NCBI GenBank assembly: GCA_017590115.1
Contig: JAGGNK010003335.1
Coordinates: 7,627,916-7,691,915 of the forward strand
From: Montifringilla adamsi
Taxonomy: Eukaryota; Chordata; Aves; Passeriformes; Passeridae
Reading direction: 5' to 3'
DNA: 64,000 nucleotides
Position numbers and translations under genes: made by a program. The notes beneath the pieces were generated by a model. That model made no database searches, was not told where the DNA came from, and saw nothing but the letters and a program-made list of their open reading frames with translations. How positions within the stretch are numbered: position 1 is the first letter of the stretch; every line of letters starts with the position of its first letter. Below, piece by piece: positions 26,572 through 38,674 of the stretch.

Positions 26572-29500
26572 ATGTTATCACACAAATCTTGATCTTATAA
26601 AGGCAGCCTCCCGTTAATTCCTTGATAATTAACCTCTAGGCACAGCACTCATCTTGTTCTGTTATACCTTCATTATCATCAGATTCATTAATTTCATCTT
26701 CTGTGTGCTAAGACATTGCATGGTTAAAGGCAGCATTTAGCAATATTTAGAATCTTGCCAGGGTTCCCCATCCTCTGCTGAAGAGTTTGCAGAAGCAATA
26801 TTACACCACTAAGACCAAGAAATTAATTTTTCCTTTAAATCCTTGCTATATTCAGGTAATAGTCAAATTAATATTAGTAGTTATTTAGTTGTAATTTCAG
26901 TACATGCTGGGCATAGTGAATGGCCTTCAGAGGGACCATGAAAGAGCTTTGCCAGAGGGTGGCTGGATAAGCCTCTTCCTGCCTGCCTGGCTGGAGAAAC
27001 TGGGGTCTGCTGCCTTTCTTGGCCCCTGGGGTAAGAGTTTCACTGGCTGAAACACTTCTGGCAGCAGCTGAGTTTGTTAATCCTCCTGTTAGCCAGGCCT
27101 CTGTAAGCAACTTGTCTTTGTTACTCCATAGTTGTTGGCAGTGCCCTGCATTGCCAGGTTGTGCATAATTCCTCTATATTCCTATTCCATTTTAAATAAA
27201 CCCCTTTGGAAGTGGCCAGGAGGTCAGACAGACAGACAGGGAGGTGAAAGATGGACACAGCCATCGAGGTTATGAGCTCAGAGAAACTCTCCAGGTGCTG
27301 TAGGTGATGAGCCCAGACACAGCAAAGCCACCTTTGGGTGGCAGGGGTCTATCCAACCCTTCCAGGGCAGGATCACCAAATCATCTTTCATTACAGCTAT
27401 GATTGAGTAAAATGAGCTGTCACACCATTTATCTTTAAAACTCTGGGCAGTACCTGCCTGCAGAGCAGGGTTTTGATGAGATTCCCCCACCCTCCCAGAT
27501 GCCCTTCAAGAACTATAATACAAAGAGAGAGAAGAACAAGTACATGGCTTATAAAAGTAGAAATAGTTGTGCATGTTCCAGTTAGAGGCGTAGTGAGCAG
27601 AACAGCTAAGGCATCAAGTACAGCAATTTTTTTTTTAAAGATTACTAAATTAAATTTTGTGTTCTAAACACAGTATTTTCACTTCTTAGTAAATAAATAT
27701 CTTTGGCAGCAGGTAGAGATTGATGCAACACCACTTTCAGGCGGGAAGTGATACAGATGTCCTGCCAGCAGGTAAAACAGAGAAATATTCCCCTGGCATG
27801 TTGAATATATTTGGTAAAGAAAGGAATTAAGTAAATACACATGCAAATATAGGTAGACCAATTTAATAGAGGCCTTCAAACTCAAGTGCTAACATTTGTA
27901 CAGCTTATGCTCTGCACATCTGTGTACTTTCAAGCTGCAGACAGCTTCATTGAACAGGACAAATATGAGTTGCACTAGAAGAGCAGGGGAAGTGTCTCTC
28001 TGACATTGGAGCCCAGAGACAGGATAGGAAATATATTTGGTGAAAGAGAGATGGTTATTATTCTAAGATTATAATACCTGGTTTAGAGAAGAGAGGTTGT
28101 TCAAATATTGAATTCTGCAAGAGGCAGAATTCAGTATCAGTGTCTCCTCACCATCACATGGAGCTGGCAGTTCAAAGGGGTCCACTGGGCTGTGGTGCTT
28201 TTCCTCCAGATCCCTTCAAAAAGCCAGCCTCAGAGATGTGCCATGTTACAAACCAGCACTTTCCTGGTGTCCTTGGAATTTCTGTGGCTGGCTGGGGTTG
28301 GTGTTGAACTGAGCTAGGGAGGAGGGAGCTGAGCTGGTGTGCAGGGGACCCTGAGTGCCACAGCGGGGACACCTCCAGGTGACATCCTCTGCCAGGCACC
28401 ACTCCTGCAGGGAATGTGCCTTTTCTTTTAAATAAATAAATAAACCACGCTGCCTTCCCAGTTATTTACAAACTTGCAGTCACACGGAGAGCTGGTGAAG
28501 CCTCCTGCTGTCCCTACCCAGCTTTTAGCTGGGCTCTGGACCAGCTCTTAATGACACTTGTGAGTGATGGATTGTGGGCTGGCACTGCTGCAGCAGGGAT
28601 GAGAACACAGGCCTGGCTGTGGACTTCCCCAGTGCAGAATCATGCCCAACAAATTAAATTAAATTCAGTTATACTGAAGCCTGTGGCCACTTAGGAACCA
28701 TTAAAATGTCAGTTAATTAAAGCTGGATTTACCAAAGGTGATGAAACAAACTGTCATCTGTTAATCTGTCAAAATCTGAAACTGAACAGTTTAGGGGATA
28801 TTTTAAGGTGATCAGGCAATGGAGCAGGTTACATTTTTTAGTCTTCGAAATGTTAGTGATTCCCTCAAGAAGGCACAAATAGGACCAGGTTCTACTAATA
28901 ATCCTGTCCATAAATCACAAGATTTGGGGAATCTGTTGTAGCTTCATAAGATTCAATTAAATATTTTCCTTGATGTTTTTAAAGGGCTCAGTTAGTACTA
29001 AAACTAGCTGTACAAATAATCGAGTAACTGATCTTGATTTTACCATTTGCTTTTACACTTGCTTGTGAACAAATCCAGATAATCTCTCAGTGAAAGAAGC
29101 AGGCCCACTGAAGAGGTATTTTCTAGAAAGGGCAGACTTAGAGGAATCTGCCTGATTTGTTTAAATGGTAATTATAAAATGAGATCACTACAAAAAGACA
29201 CAGATTTCAGAACCAAGGACCTGCCCCTTAACAGCCACATTAAGAACCAGCGGCATGTGCGTGTCTCAACTCACATATCTTTTCAAAAAAAACTAATTAA
29301 AAACATGGCATGGTGTCAAGCTTTTGTGTAAGTCTCAGTCTCATTTCCATAAACTAATAGAAGCTTTTCTGGTTCATCAACAAGCCAGTGACAGCACAGG
29401 CAATCAGTGCCTTCCTGGGCAGTGCCCACTTCTGGGTTACGACAGAAAAGGGAGATGCTAATAACCTCTGGGGCATTATTCCATGAGTTTCAAATAGAAA

Positions 29501-29981
29501 AGCCCTCAAGGTGGGAGGCAGAGTGAAACAAGCCAGGGGTTCTGATTTCTACCAAGAGTAATTGTTTGCCCTGCTACCAACTCTACCTGCTCAACAAAAT
29601 CATACTCTGACATCCAGAAATTACAAAATGCTACTTACAGAAATGAGTAGCTTGTAGGTAATGTCATTGAGACTTGAAATTTGAATGTTGTTTCCATTAG
29701 ATTTGAATCCCAGAACTCAGCTGTTGGAGAGCAGCACCCGCTCATCCTTCCTTGTCACCTGCACTCAAGGATCAGCAGCTTTGGCAGGATTCAATCATTA
29801 TACAGGAGGCAAAAAGCCAAATTTCTCCCAGGCATCTTTGGCATGTCCCAGCTGGAGAGAAACCCTAAACCTCCCTCTTTTTTTCTCCATCATTAAGGGG
29901 TGATCCCTGCTTTGAGTTTCTTGAGGGGACTAGAACTAGCAGAGAATCAAACTGTGAAGTGGGGTAAATCATGACATTGTT
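26572..29981. other. Gene-free DNA between LTR-like element and CR1 fragment
   Basis: Mostly unique AT-rich sequence with a short AAAT repeat at 28430-28444. The stretch 28930-29340 is AT-rich with homeodomain-type words and could be regulatory. No coding feature seen. Confidence 0.6.
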
Positions 29982-30400
29982 TAGGTTGGAAAAGCTCTCC
30001 AAGATCATCAAGTCCAGCTGCTACCCCAGCACTACACCATGTCCCCAAGTGCCACCTCTGCACATCTTCTAAATCCCTCCAGGGATGTGACTCCACCGCT
30101 GCCCTGGGCAGCTGTGCCAGGGCTGGACAGTGGTTTTTGTGAAGAATTCTTCCCTGATACCCAACCTAAACCTTCTCTGGCACATCCTGAGGTTGTTCTT
30201 GCCATCCTGTCCCTGTTCCCTTGGAGCAGAGCCTGACCCCCCAGCTGTCCCCTCCTGTCAGGAGTTGTGCAGAGCCACAAGGTCCCCCCGAGCCTCCTTT
30301 GCTCCAGGCTGAGCCCCCCCAGCTTCTCCTCATCAGACTTGTGCTCCAGACCCTTCCCCTGCCCTTCTCTGGACCCACTCCAGCTCCCCAGTGTCTTTTA
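29982..30400 (-). mobile_element. CR1 LINE 3' fragment (minus orientation)
   Basis: The plus strand begins TAGGTTGGAAAAGCTCTCC AAGATCATCAAG, the reverse complement of a CR1 3' end. It continues through the usual landmarks (CCTCCAGGGATG, GGGCAGCTGTGCCAGGGC, AAGAATTCTTCCCTGAT, CTCCAGGCTGAGC, CTCTGGACCCACTCCAGC). It is diverged and truncated at its 5' end, as most avian CR1 copies are. No intact reverse transcriptase frame is present. Confidence 0.85.
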
Positions 30401-33400
30401 CACAGTTCAGTGTGTGTTCATGACACCCCCAAGAGCTCACGGGCAGCCAGTGTTGAGGCTTAATTAAGACTGCAACTCCAAGTGCACAAGTTTTGCCCCT
30501 AAGATCAACCAAATCCTCCCCCAGACATCAGCTGTTGCTCAGCTCACTGCAGCTTCAGGCACCTCCTACTAGAAAAGAGATGACAAAGCCCATGACTTAA
30601 AAGAAACAGCCCTTAAAAACTCCAGCTTCTTGTCTGCAGCTTATTTTTAACGTGTGCCATCAAATGTGAGGCTCAGATATGATGACTCTGAAGAGCAGAG
30701 CAGGAAGGATTTGTGTCGCAGTACTTTTCATCCCAATCTACATGCAAAATACAACACAGATGCTGGAATTGCGCTGCTTGAGAAGAAAATATTTATATTT
30801 TTTCCCCAAATACTGTTTTCAGGAAGTCACCCTGATTCACAAAAGGCTCTTGCTAGCCAGGCTCGGGCGCATTTATTTGGCTGTGCTGACCCCCAGAGTC
30901 CAGTGCTCTGTATGGCACATCCCGAGCCAAATCCCATCAGGTTCCTCAGCCTCTTTCCTCCCATTGCCACTAATTCAAAGAGATTTTTCTGGAGTGACTG
31001 CTCCCACAGCCTGGGGACAATTGCACCCTGCCAGCACCAGAGAAAACAGACATTTACCCCGCACTGACTCAAATTGCTGCATGCATTTGAAACTGCAGAA
31101 TTAACTAGATAAAGAGGGGAAAAATTACATAGGCATTATAATAAAGCACATAGGGAAGCTGTCTGATTATATCTAATATCTCCAGCCACACATCTGGAAA
31201 AACCTGAATTATCACTAGATAAGCACCTGCTGGAGCAGAAAGAATCCTTTATATCTGCTACTTGAGTCTGGAGAAAGCTGATACTATTTTCTAACATACA
31301 TTTTTAGGACTTTCTAATTCAATTTTTCAGAAACAACTGTTTGCCATATTAACTATCAAACATAGCAATCAGACATTATAAAACACACAGAAAACAGAGA
31401 GGGATTAATTTGGGTTAATTATTCTTAGGCAGTTGCTGCATAAGAGAAATTGTTTAGACCACAGTCACAATGTTAAAATCACTGTGACAGACACCAAAAT
31501 TTCTCCAGGAGGAGAGGACACGAAGCTGAGTGATTGCTCACTTTTTTTTTTGAGAGGAACCCCACTTCAATAAATGAAGTGTCTTTCTCTTGCACATAGA
31601 ACTAAAAGAGTTTTCTTTACCCTAATTCAGGTCTCCTTAGAGATGAGGGTTTGCAGCTGTTTTCTAAGCAAGTTTAAAATACCTATATAATTTTTTAACT
31701 TTTAAAGATCATTGCGACCTTCAGTCTAGAAAAAAAAAAAAAAATTAGTTTTTCTTCAGGTAAGAGGCATTTTTCACAACCCAGATGGGAATTATCTTTC
31801 CTCTCCCCCCTTCACAAATGACAACCTGATAAATCTCTTTTGTCTCAGTATACTCTTCTGTGAAGACAGGATCTTTCTTCTTGGCTGTGCTCCCCAGTCT
31901 CTGCACCACCCTTTAGGCTGACACTTGTCCCCCGAGCTACAGAGCAGCTGAGGAGACATTTGTGAGCAGGGACATCCCCTCTGAGTCCCCTTTGTCACCA
32001 GCATGGAGGACACCAGCTGCAGCACTGGTGACATTGACACCATGCACACACAGGGGACAAAGGGAAAGTGCTGAAGTGTGAAAAAGTCATAATGAATAAC
32101 ATCCTGGAAAGGAATCAAAGAGAGCTATCACTTGATGTATCACCCAGGAGCATGTACTTCTCAGGAGCCCTGTATCAGCAAGCAGGCTGGTGGCACTGAT
32201 GGATCTCCCCTGCTGGGACAGCCAAGCCAGGATCCCACCTGACCCTGCAGCCCCCAGCCCAGCACCTTGGCTGCATCCAGCCCCCCAGTGATCCTACTGC
32301 CAGCAGGATTGAACTGGGAGCATCACATTTCTTCAGCCAGCACCTGAGGCTGCAATATTTTGCCATAAACAAACATATGGAACACGCTGGAACTCATTAA
32401 ACACAGAATAACTTTTCAAGAAAATATCCATCTCCAAGCACAGGTGAAGCCAAGAGAAATCCCTGGTGCTGTATCCTCAATGCATCATCTCCTTCTAGCA
32501 AAACATCCCCTGCACTTAGGGAGAGATCCCAGAATTTTTTCATCTCACAGCATCACCATTAGAGATGTAGAGAGGAAGAGAAGGAGAAAACAAGGATGCA
32601 CAAAGGAGAAAACACAAGAATTCCCTGTGACCTGGCACAGATGCCACCACCAACCCTGCCAAATGCCCCAGTGGCTGCTACCACGTCTGTCCCAGGGAGC
32701 CCCCATGTGACACCCATGGGGCTGAGAACTCCCCCTGCTTTGTGGCTGCCCTTTCTGCTGCAGCCCCATCCCCACTCACCCTGCTCTCCTTTGGTTTGGG
32801 GCACGATGTCCTCTGGAACCTGCTCTGCCAAATCCCCCTCGCAGTGGGCACTGCTTCCCACGGCTCCCACCCCTGCAGCTCTCACAGAAACCAGCCCCTG
32901 TGCACTGCTGGGACAAGGGGTTGGGACCAGCTCAGTGTATGAGGTATTTCTTGCAGAGAATAATGGGAAATAGTCCAGAGCAGGGATCAAAGCTTCCCTG
33001 CACAGGGTGGCTGGGGAGAGGGTGGAGGGATGGATACAAGTGAGGCAGCCAACTCCTGTGCTTCAGCCAGTTGATGGCAATTAAGGTTAAGTCATCAAGC
33101 AGGTGCTCCTGCTTTAAGTGACTTGCTTCCACCTGAATTCCCACTTTTTTTTTTTCTTTAACTAAGATTGTAAAGATTTCAGTTTCATTTTGTGTTAGAT
33201 AAACCAAGCTACTCCCAATGTCACATATGCTTTGAAAAACAAAAGCATGTTTTGTGTTCAAGATACAGCTATTAAAAACAACTTATGTAACAAGTAACTG
33301 GGCTGATTTTTGAGACATAAAGCCCTGGTCTTGAAGGTTTTTAAAACCCCTTTTTTTGGGTTGTCCATGGGTTGAGACTGGACCATGGTGCACCACATAT

Positions 33401-35384
33401 CCTGCAGCATTTTCTCTATCCAAACTCAAAGGTAAGGGGGATTTTGAGAATAATAAGTGACAAATTATTGTGGAAAGAGTATAATGTAACAAAGTATAAG
33501 AAAAACACTGAAAAGTAACATTTAAACCTCTTGTGGTTAGGAAAGAAGAACAGATCCCTTGGGACAGGTATTCATACTTTAAAGGGCCCTTTTAGAAGTC
33601 TTACTGAATGGAGAATAAAAACCCTCTAGCATTTAAGACCAGTAATTCACTGAGCAATGTGCTTAGCAGAGGCTGTGGAGGTTTGCAGTGAAAAAAGGAG
33701 GAGGCTTATGATAACATATTTTGTAAATCAAGGCCAAATCAAATGCATTGAGTTTCAGCAGCTGTGCCAATTAAATCTCATTCAATTTGCTGAACAAGAA
33801 CGTTAACATTAATCACTTTGGCAAATTTCTTAGAATATTTCATGTCACTGAGTAGTAAAGTGATTTTGTGCTTGTTTACAGTGCAGAATAACATTCTGTG
33901 AGGCAATATCATCAGTCACTGAGCAACTGTGGGATGCTTTGGGAGCCCTGGGTGGCTCTTAGCAATGTTTCTGTAGTGGTCCTTTGCCTCCTAGAGGCTT
34001 TTTCAAAAGTATCCATCAGATTGTGTTATTTTTTAACTGCCATTATTCTCTGCCATCCACCCCTAGCACAGTCAAAGAACAAGATTCCAGCCAGAGCAGA
34101 GGCAATTTTGCTATCTGAACCCTCCACAGCCACACCCCATGTCAAACTCAGACCATCAGTGCAGCTCAGGGCACAGGGACACAGGGAATTCCTCTCTGGC
34201 CTTATTTATTCACAAATGGACAGGTTCATCTTTGATCAGGTGTTGAAGTTTCTGTAGCTGAGGTTGTTTCCTGCCCTACCTTTGATTCCAGCTCCAGATG
34301 ACTCAGGCACCAAATCATAAAACATTTCTGCAGCAGAGCAGGCACATCTCACCCTGGGTTATTCCAACATGTGTGACACCCAACAACAGGAGCTGCTTTT
34401 CTGACCTTGTAACCCCCAGGTGAGTTTTCCCCTCTGTTTTCTTTCCTTTCCTCTCTGCTTTCCCTTTCCTCACTGCAAAACCCTAACCTTGACCCTTCTG
34501 AGGTGAATGAGGCATGGTGGCAGCTACTGCTGCACAGTTTCTGCCCTGTCAAGGGTAAAATGTAGGGTGGAAAACATGCCCAAAGGTGAAAATAAAAGAT
34601 GCAAAAATAAACAATAATAGCAGAAAAAAAAAATCAGGCAGCAAAATCAAGGTAGTGAGATTTCTGGATTGCCAAGGCTTTTCTTTAACTGCAGGTCCAT
34701 AGATTCATAGATTTATCAGTTTAAACATGAATAAAAAGGAGCCAGCTGCACAAAAGTCATTTTGAAATGAAATCAGGAGTAATTGCAAAGTCCCCCAGCT
34801 GCATAGAGCAACCCACAGTATGTCATTCATTATCTGTGTATCAGGTAATTAAATTTCAGGATCCCACATGGTAAATTGGATGTTGTACACTGGTATTAAC
34901 AGATGAGGGCGGCACAAGGAACATTTCTGGAAAACCAAAGAGCTCAGTGAGATGTTTTGTGAGCATAAGGTAAAATGAGTTGGGTGGCTTGGCTAATGTG
35001 CTACTTTATGGTGTTATTAAGAAATATTGAGCCCTAGGTGCTAAAGTCTCAATTTTTTTTGTGTTTTCTCTCCTCCCAGCTGCATCCCCTGAAAGGTTCT
35101 GTCTTCTGCCAACCATGCCCTGAACCAAGGGTTTCCCCACCCCCAAGAGAAATGCTTTTAACTTCCCTTGGAAAAGGAGCAGAGCAGAGTCTGGGACAGC
35201 ATCAGAGCTTGGCATCAGAGCAGCATCTCAGCATCAGCACGAGTGAGTGCAGTACCCCACAGCAAGGGGCAGTGACCCCAGGGCTGGTACCTGCTGTAAT
35301 TAAAGAGGGGACAAATAAAGCCATGGGGAGTGATGAGATTGTTCCTCGTTGTCAGAAGCCAACAAAGTCAAAACAGACCCAGAA
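30401..35384. other. Gene-free DNA between CR1 fragment and inferred KLHL3 transcript end
   Basis: No gene recognised. A more GC-rich patch at 32160-32930 opens several frames on both strands but shows no domain or splice pattern. A 15-base A run is at 31730-31744. If the KLHL3 transcript is longer than inferred, its end would extend into this stretch. Confidence 0.6.
31730..31744. repeat. 15-base homopolymer A run
   Basis: Fifteen consecutive A following TCAGTCTAG. No neighbouring element body was recognised. Confidence 0.9.
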
Positions 35385-35403
35385 AAGTTTCATTAGTCCA
35401 GTT

Positions 35404-35409
35404 TTTATT
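35404..35409 (-). terminator. Candidate distal KLHL3 polyadenylation signal
   Basis: AATAAA on the minus strand. It is followed within 60 bases by a T- and GT-rich stretch around 35345-35385, which is the usual arrangement of a cleavage site with a downstream element. Its assignment to KLHL3 rests on position only. Confidence 0.4.
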
Positions 35410-35749
35410 CAAATTAAATGATGGGGAACTACAGTGTGATTTTCTTTCATAACATAAATATGTCAGTGAAGAACGTTTCTTGAGTTGTTCGTCGCACTGG
35501 ACAAGACAGCTGTCAAGAGAGTTACTTTGCAAAGTCCTTTGTCCTCCACACTCATGCAAAAAAAAATCTTTAATTTAAAAAATGAGCTTAAACAGTCAAC
35601 CAACTTGTTAGAGTATACTGTCACCTACTGAACCAAAGTACTCTGGTTTACAAAACCAAAAATTTTCACACTCAAGTAAATTATTTCACAATCATTCATT
35701 ACCCTAGAGGGTCTTTATACATAAAATATACAAATTAAAATTATCAATA

Positions 35750-35763
35750 TTTATTTATTTATT
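35750..35763 (-). terminator. Cluster of three overlapping polyadenylation signals
   Basis: On the minus strand AATAAA occurs three times in register, four bases apart (35763-35758, 35759-35754, 35755-35750). They sit in very AT-rich sequence near the inferred end of the KLHL3 transcript. The cluster may define a polyadenylation site just upstream of the distal one. Confidence 0.4.
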
Positions 35764-35996
35764 CATTGTCACTGTAGAAGAAAATAATTTATAAACGCAT
35801 AAACAAAGATAAGGGCAGATGAAAAAAGTGAATGAGCCCATATTCAGACCATAATGTGTAGCACACTCCCAAACACTGCAGCTTTGAGCAACAATGCTCA
35901 CATGAAAGTGATTATTGGGCATGATGTGGGCAAAGGGGGCAACTGCTTTGATAGTATATGAATAATGCATCCCAAAGGTTGAGACCAAGCTGCATT

Positions 35997-36072
35997 CATC
36001 TGTTGAGCCATCACAGTAGCTTGGTGAACAGCATTTATCTGTTGAGCCATCACACTGGTTGAGGAACAGGCA
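35997..36072. repeat. Imperfect 38-40 bp tandem duplication
   Basis: TCATCTGTTGAGCCATCACA and TTATCTGTTGAGCCATCACA occur about 39 bases apart. The following bases are also related (GTAGCTTGGTGAACAGC and CTGGTTGAGGAACAGGC). It lies in the probable KLHL3 3' untranslated region. Confidence 0.85.
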
Positions 36073-37984
36073 CCACACCTCGCTGGATATTAAGGATTTT
36101 GGTCTCCAAACAATGTAAACCAGAGAAGAGCTTTCATGGTGGTGACATGCAAAAGCTGCCAAGTGTATTTATGGTAATTACTTGCTGTACACATCCATAA
36201 AAAGACGCTGTTTGGATAAACTGAATGAACTGAAAATTGATTTTAAACACCCCCAATTTATCTATTAGGCACCAATGGAAAAGATAGACTTCATTCAGAC
36301 TTGTTTAAACAACAGCTTGCTTGAGACAAATCTGCATTGCAAGCCCAGCAGGGTGTGCACCACACACGATGCTCTTGGGGCTGGGGCTCATCCTGGGGTG
36401 CTTTTCTGCAGGAGCAAAGCCCCCTTTAGGAAACCCAGGGCCAGAGTCCCACAGGGAGACCCTCAAAAAGAGATTACAACAGAAGGAGCTGAGGAACGTG
36501 CTCATATTCTCAAAGGATGAACACAAGGAAGAGGTCCAAGTTTGGTCTGTAAAGCTTTTACTAAAACTTCTGCAATAATTTGTCTGATTTTGGCATCCTG
36601 GGGGGTTGTGCCCAGACTTTTGCGGGCAGAGTATCTCTGTCTTCAAGCAGCTCATGCAGGAGCCAAGAAACAGAACCACCAAGTGACAGCTTGTCCCCCA
36701 AACTACCCAGGAACCAAACTCATGGCACAAGGAAATTAAATCAGGGTATTGGAATCATTGTAAAATAACCAATAATCTAAGAGCTACTGGTGGCTGAGGT
36801 AATGGGTTTGAATTTATCTCACAACGTGGAGCCCAATGCTGTCCTTCTAACATTAAAACCAACACAACAGCTATCCCAGATCTTTCTTACAACATGGCAT
36901 TTCTTGTGCAGAGAACATACATAGTCACACCTACACCACAGCCAGCAAAAACCACACTGGAGTGCACAAATTAGATCCAGAAATGTCATTGAAGACCATA
37001 AAAAGCAATCCAAAAATTATTTTAAATTGTCTTATAAAAATATTTACAATAAAATTTGTTAGTACTAATGCTATGTTTTCAGTCCTAGAAAAAGGCAATC
37101 TGTAAAGGATCTGGCTCAGGTGCTCAAAATGAACAATACAAACACGAAACCACACATCAAAGACAAATTCCAAGAGCATTTTGGGGGTGGGGGGGCACAG
37201 CTGGTTCATCACGTGTTGTTTGTATTGCATAGCTGGAAAACGAGGTCACTTGACTTGCATAACACTGCAACGTTTGGGAGGGAAGGGAGGAAACACCACC
37301 GAGGAGCCCTGGCTGAGCTGGGAGCAGCATCAGACCCTGGCAAGGGCTGTGAGTCCTGGCCCTGTCCAGCATGCCACAGCTCTGGGCCAGCACTGGGCAG
37401 AAGTGCCATTTTACAAGAGCAGAGAACCACCAAAACTTGTTTTCCTTACGAGCAAGAAAGGCTTATGAACAGATGGATAGCAGGGGAAAAAATTATCCCA
37501 CCTCCAGGTATACCCACATTTCCCACCTGACAAACACAGCAAATTGCAACCTTGCACCTCTCTAGCAGTACTACCAATTTTTATCTCCAGCCCACATAAA
37601 CTCATAGTCTCTGGCTAATATTTGCTTTTACTCCAGTGAAGCCAGAGGTGTGAGAATGTTGGCTGGAAACTCTTTCCAACTGTTGAGCTGCAGCTGGGCT
37701 GTACAGTAGCTTATAGAGGAGTTTATTTAGCTTTATGTCTGTACCAGACCTAACAAGGGCCACGTGTGCCCAAATGCTTGTCTAGCCTCGTGCAGTCACC
37801 TCTGCCTAACAACAGATGCTACCTTGGATTGCAATGCTTTGTCTGTCCCATGTTATCCTTTATTCCCAGGCTGCATGGAAGGGATGAATTTGAGTCTGTC
37901 CCAGCTGAGCCCTCATCACCTTCCTTATGCCACCATAAAGGTGCATCTCAGGACTCTGATCCGAAAGAAGCTGCAGTCAGGGAA

Positions 37985-38084
37985 ACATTCCTACTGGGAT
38001 ACATTCCTACTGGGATAGACATTCCTACTGGGGTACATTCCTCCTGGGATGTACATTCCTGCCAGGGTACATTCCTGCCAGCCT
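37985..38084. repeat. 16-18 bp tandem repeat, six copies
   Basis: Six consecutive units starting ACATTCCT: four end in variants of ACTGGGAT or CCTGGGAT and two in GCCAGG or GCCAGC. Starts are at 37985, 38001, 38019, 38035, 38053 and 38069. It lies inside the probable KLHL3 3' untranslated region. Confidence 0.93.
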
Positions 38085-38652
38085 CAATGGCTTTTACAGT
38101 AAGCAACACCTCACAGCAGAGCAGCATGTCACACTATGATTTTGGCACGTTTCGCTGCAGATGGTAAAAGTCAAAGCAAAAGGTTTAAAGGGTATTATGG
38201 AAAAGACTAATTTTTATTTTAATTACTATTTTCAAGACCTCTGAGCTCACATACTGTGGAAGGGTAGACATAAAGAGCAGTAATGCCCTTTCTTTAGACA
38301 GTTTGCCCTTGTTTGTGAAAGCAAGAACATCCCAAGAGGAGTGGGAGCAACTTCACCTTCCCCATGAAGGGAATGTCAGCCCCCCCGCAGGGCAGTGACA
38401 CAACACAGGCACCCATCTCACAAGGACTGTGTGAACTCAAACATCAAACACAAATTTATAGGAGAAACCCACTCCTCTACAAAAGCAGCACAAGGTGATG
38501 CAGCTTAGATCCCTCTGACATACATTTTTAAGTATTTTTCTTTTCTACTGTCGAAGGTCACACAGAGCAGATCTATGGAGACAGAAACCAGCATTACAAC
38601 TCTGGACAGCTGCCCACAACAAAAAGCCTCAGCTGATCTACAAGAGAAAACG

Positions 38653-38674
38653 AAAAAAAAAAAAAAAAAAAAAA
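38653..38674. repeat. 22-base homopolymer A run
   Basis: Twenty-two consecutive A on the plus strand (T on the KLHL3 sense strand), followed by CCAAACCCAAAC. Length is probably variable and prone to assembly error. Confidence 0.95.

Noticed and set aside
25589..26617. 342-codon plus-strand open frame and overlapping minus-strand frames of 180-203 codons
   Set aside because: They run across the 40-bp minisatellite and the GC-rich LTR-like element. Several frames on both strands are open at once, and the unit length shifts the frame each copy. Not a gene.
32545..32990. Overlapping 125- and 143-codon frames on opposite strands
   Set aside because: GC-rich patch with both strands open, no domain and no splice pattern.
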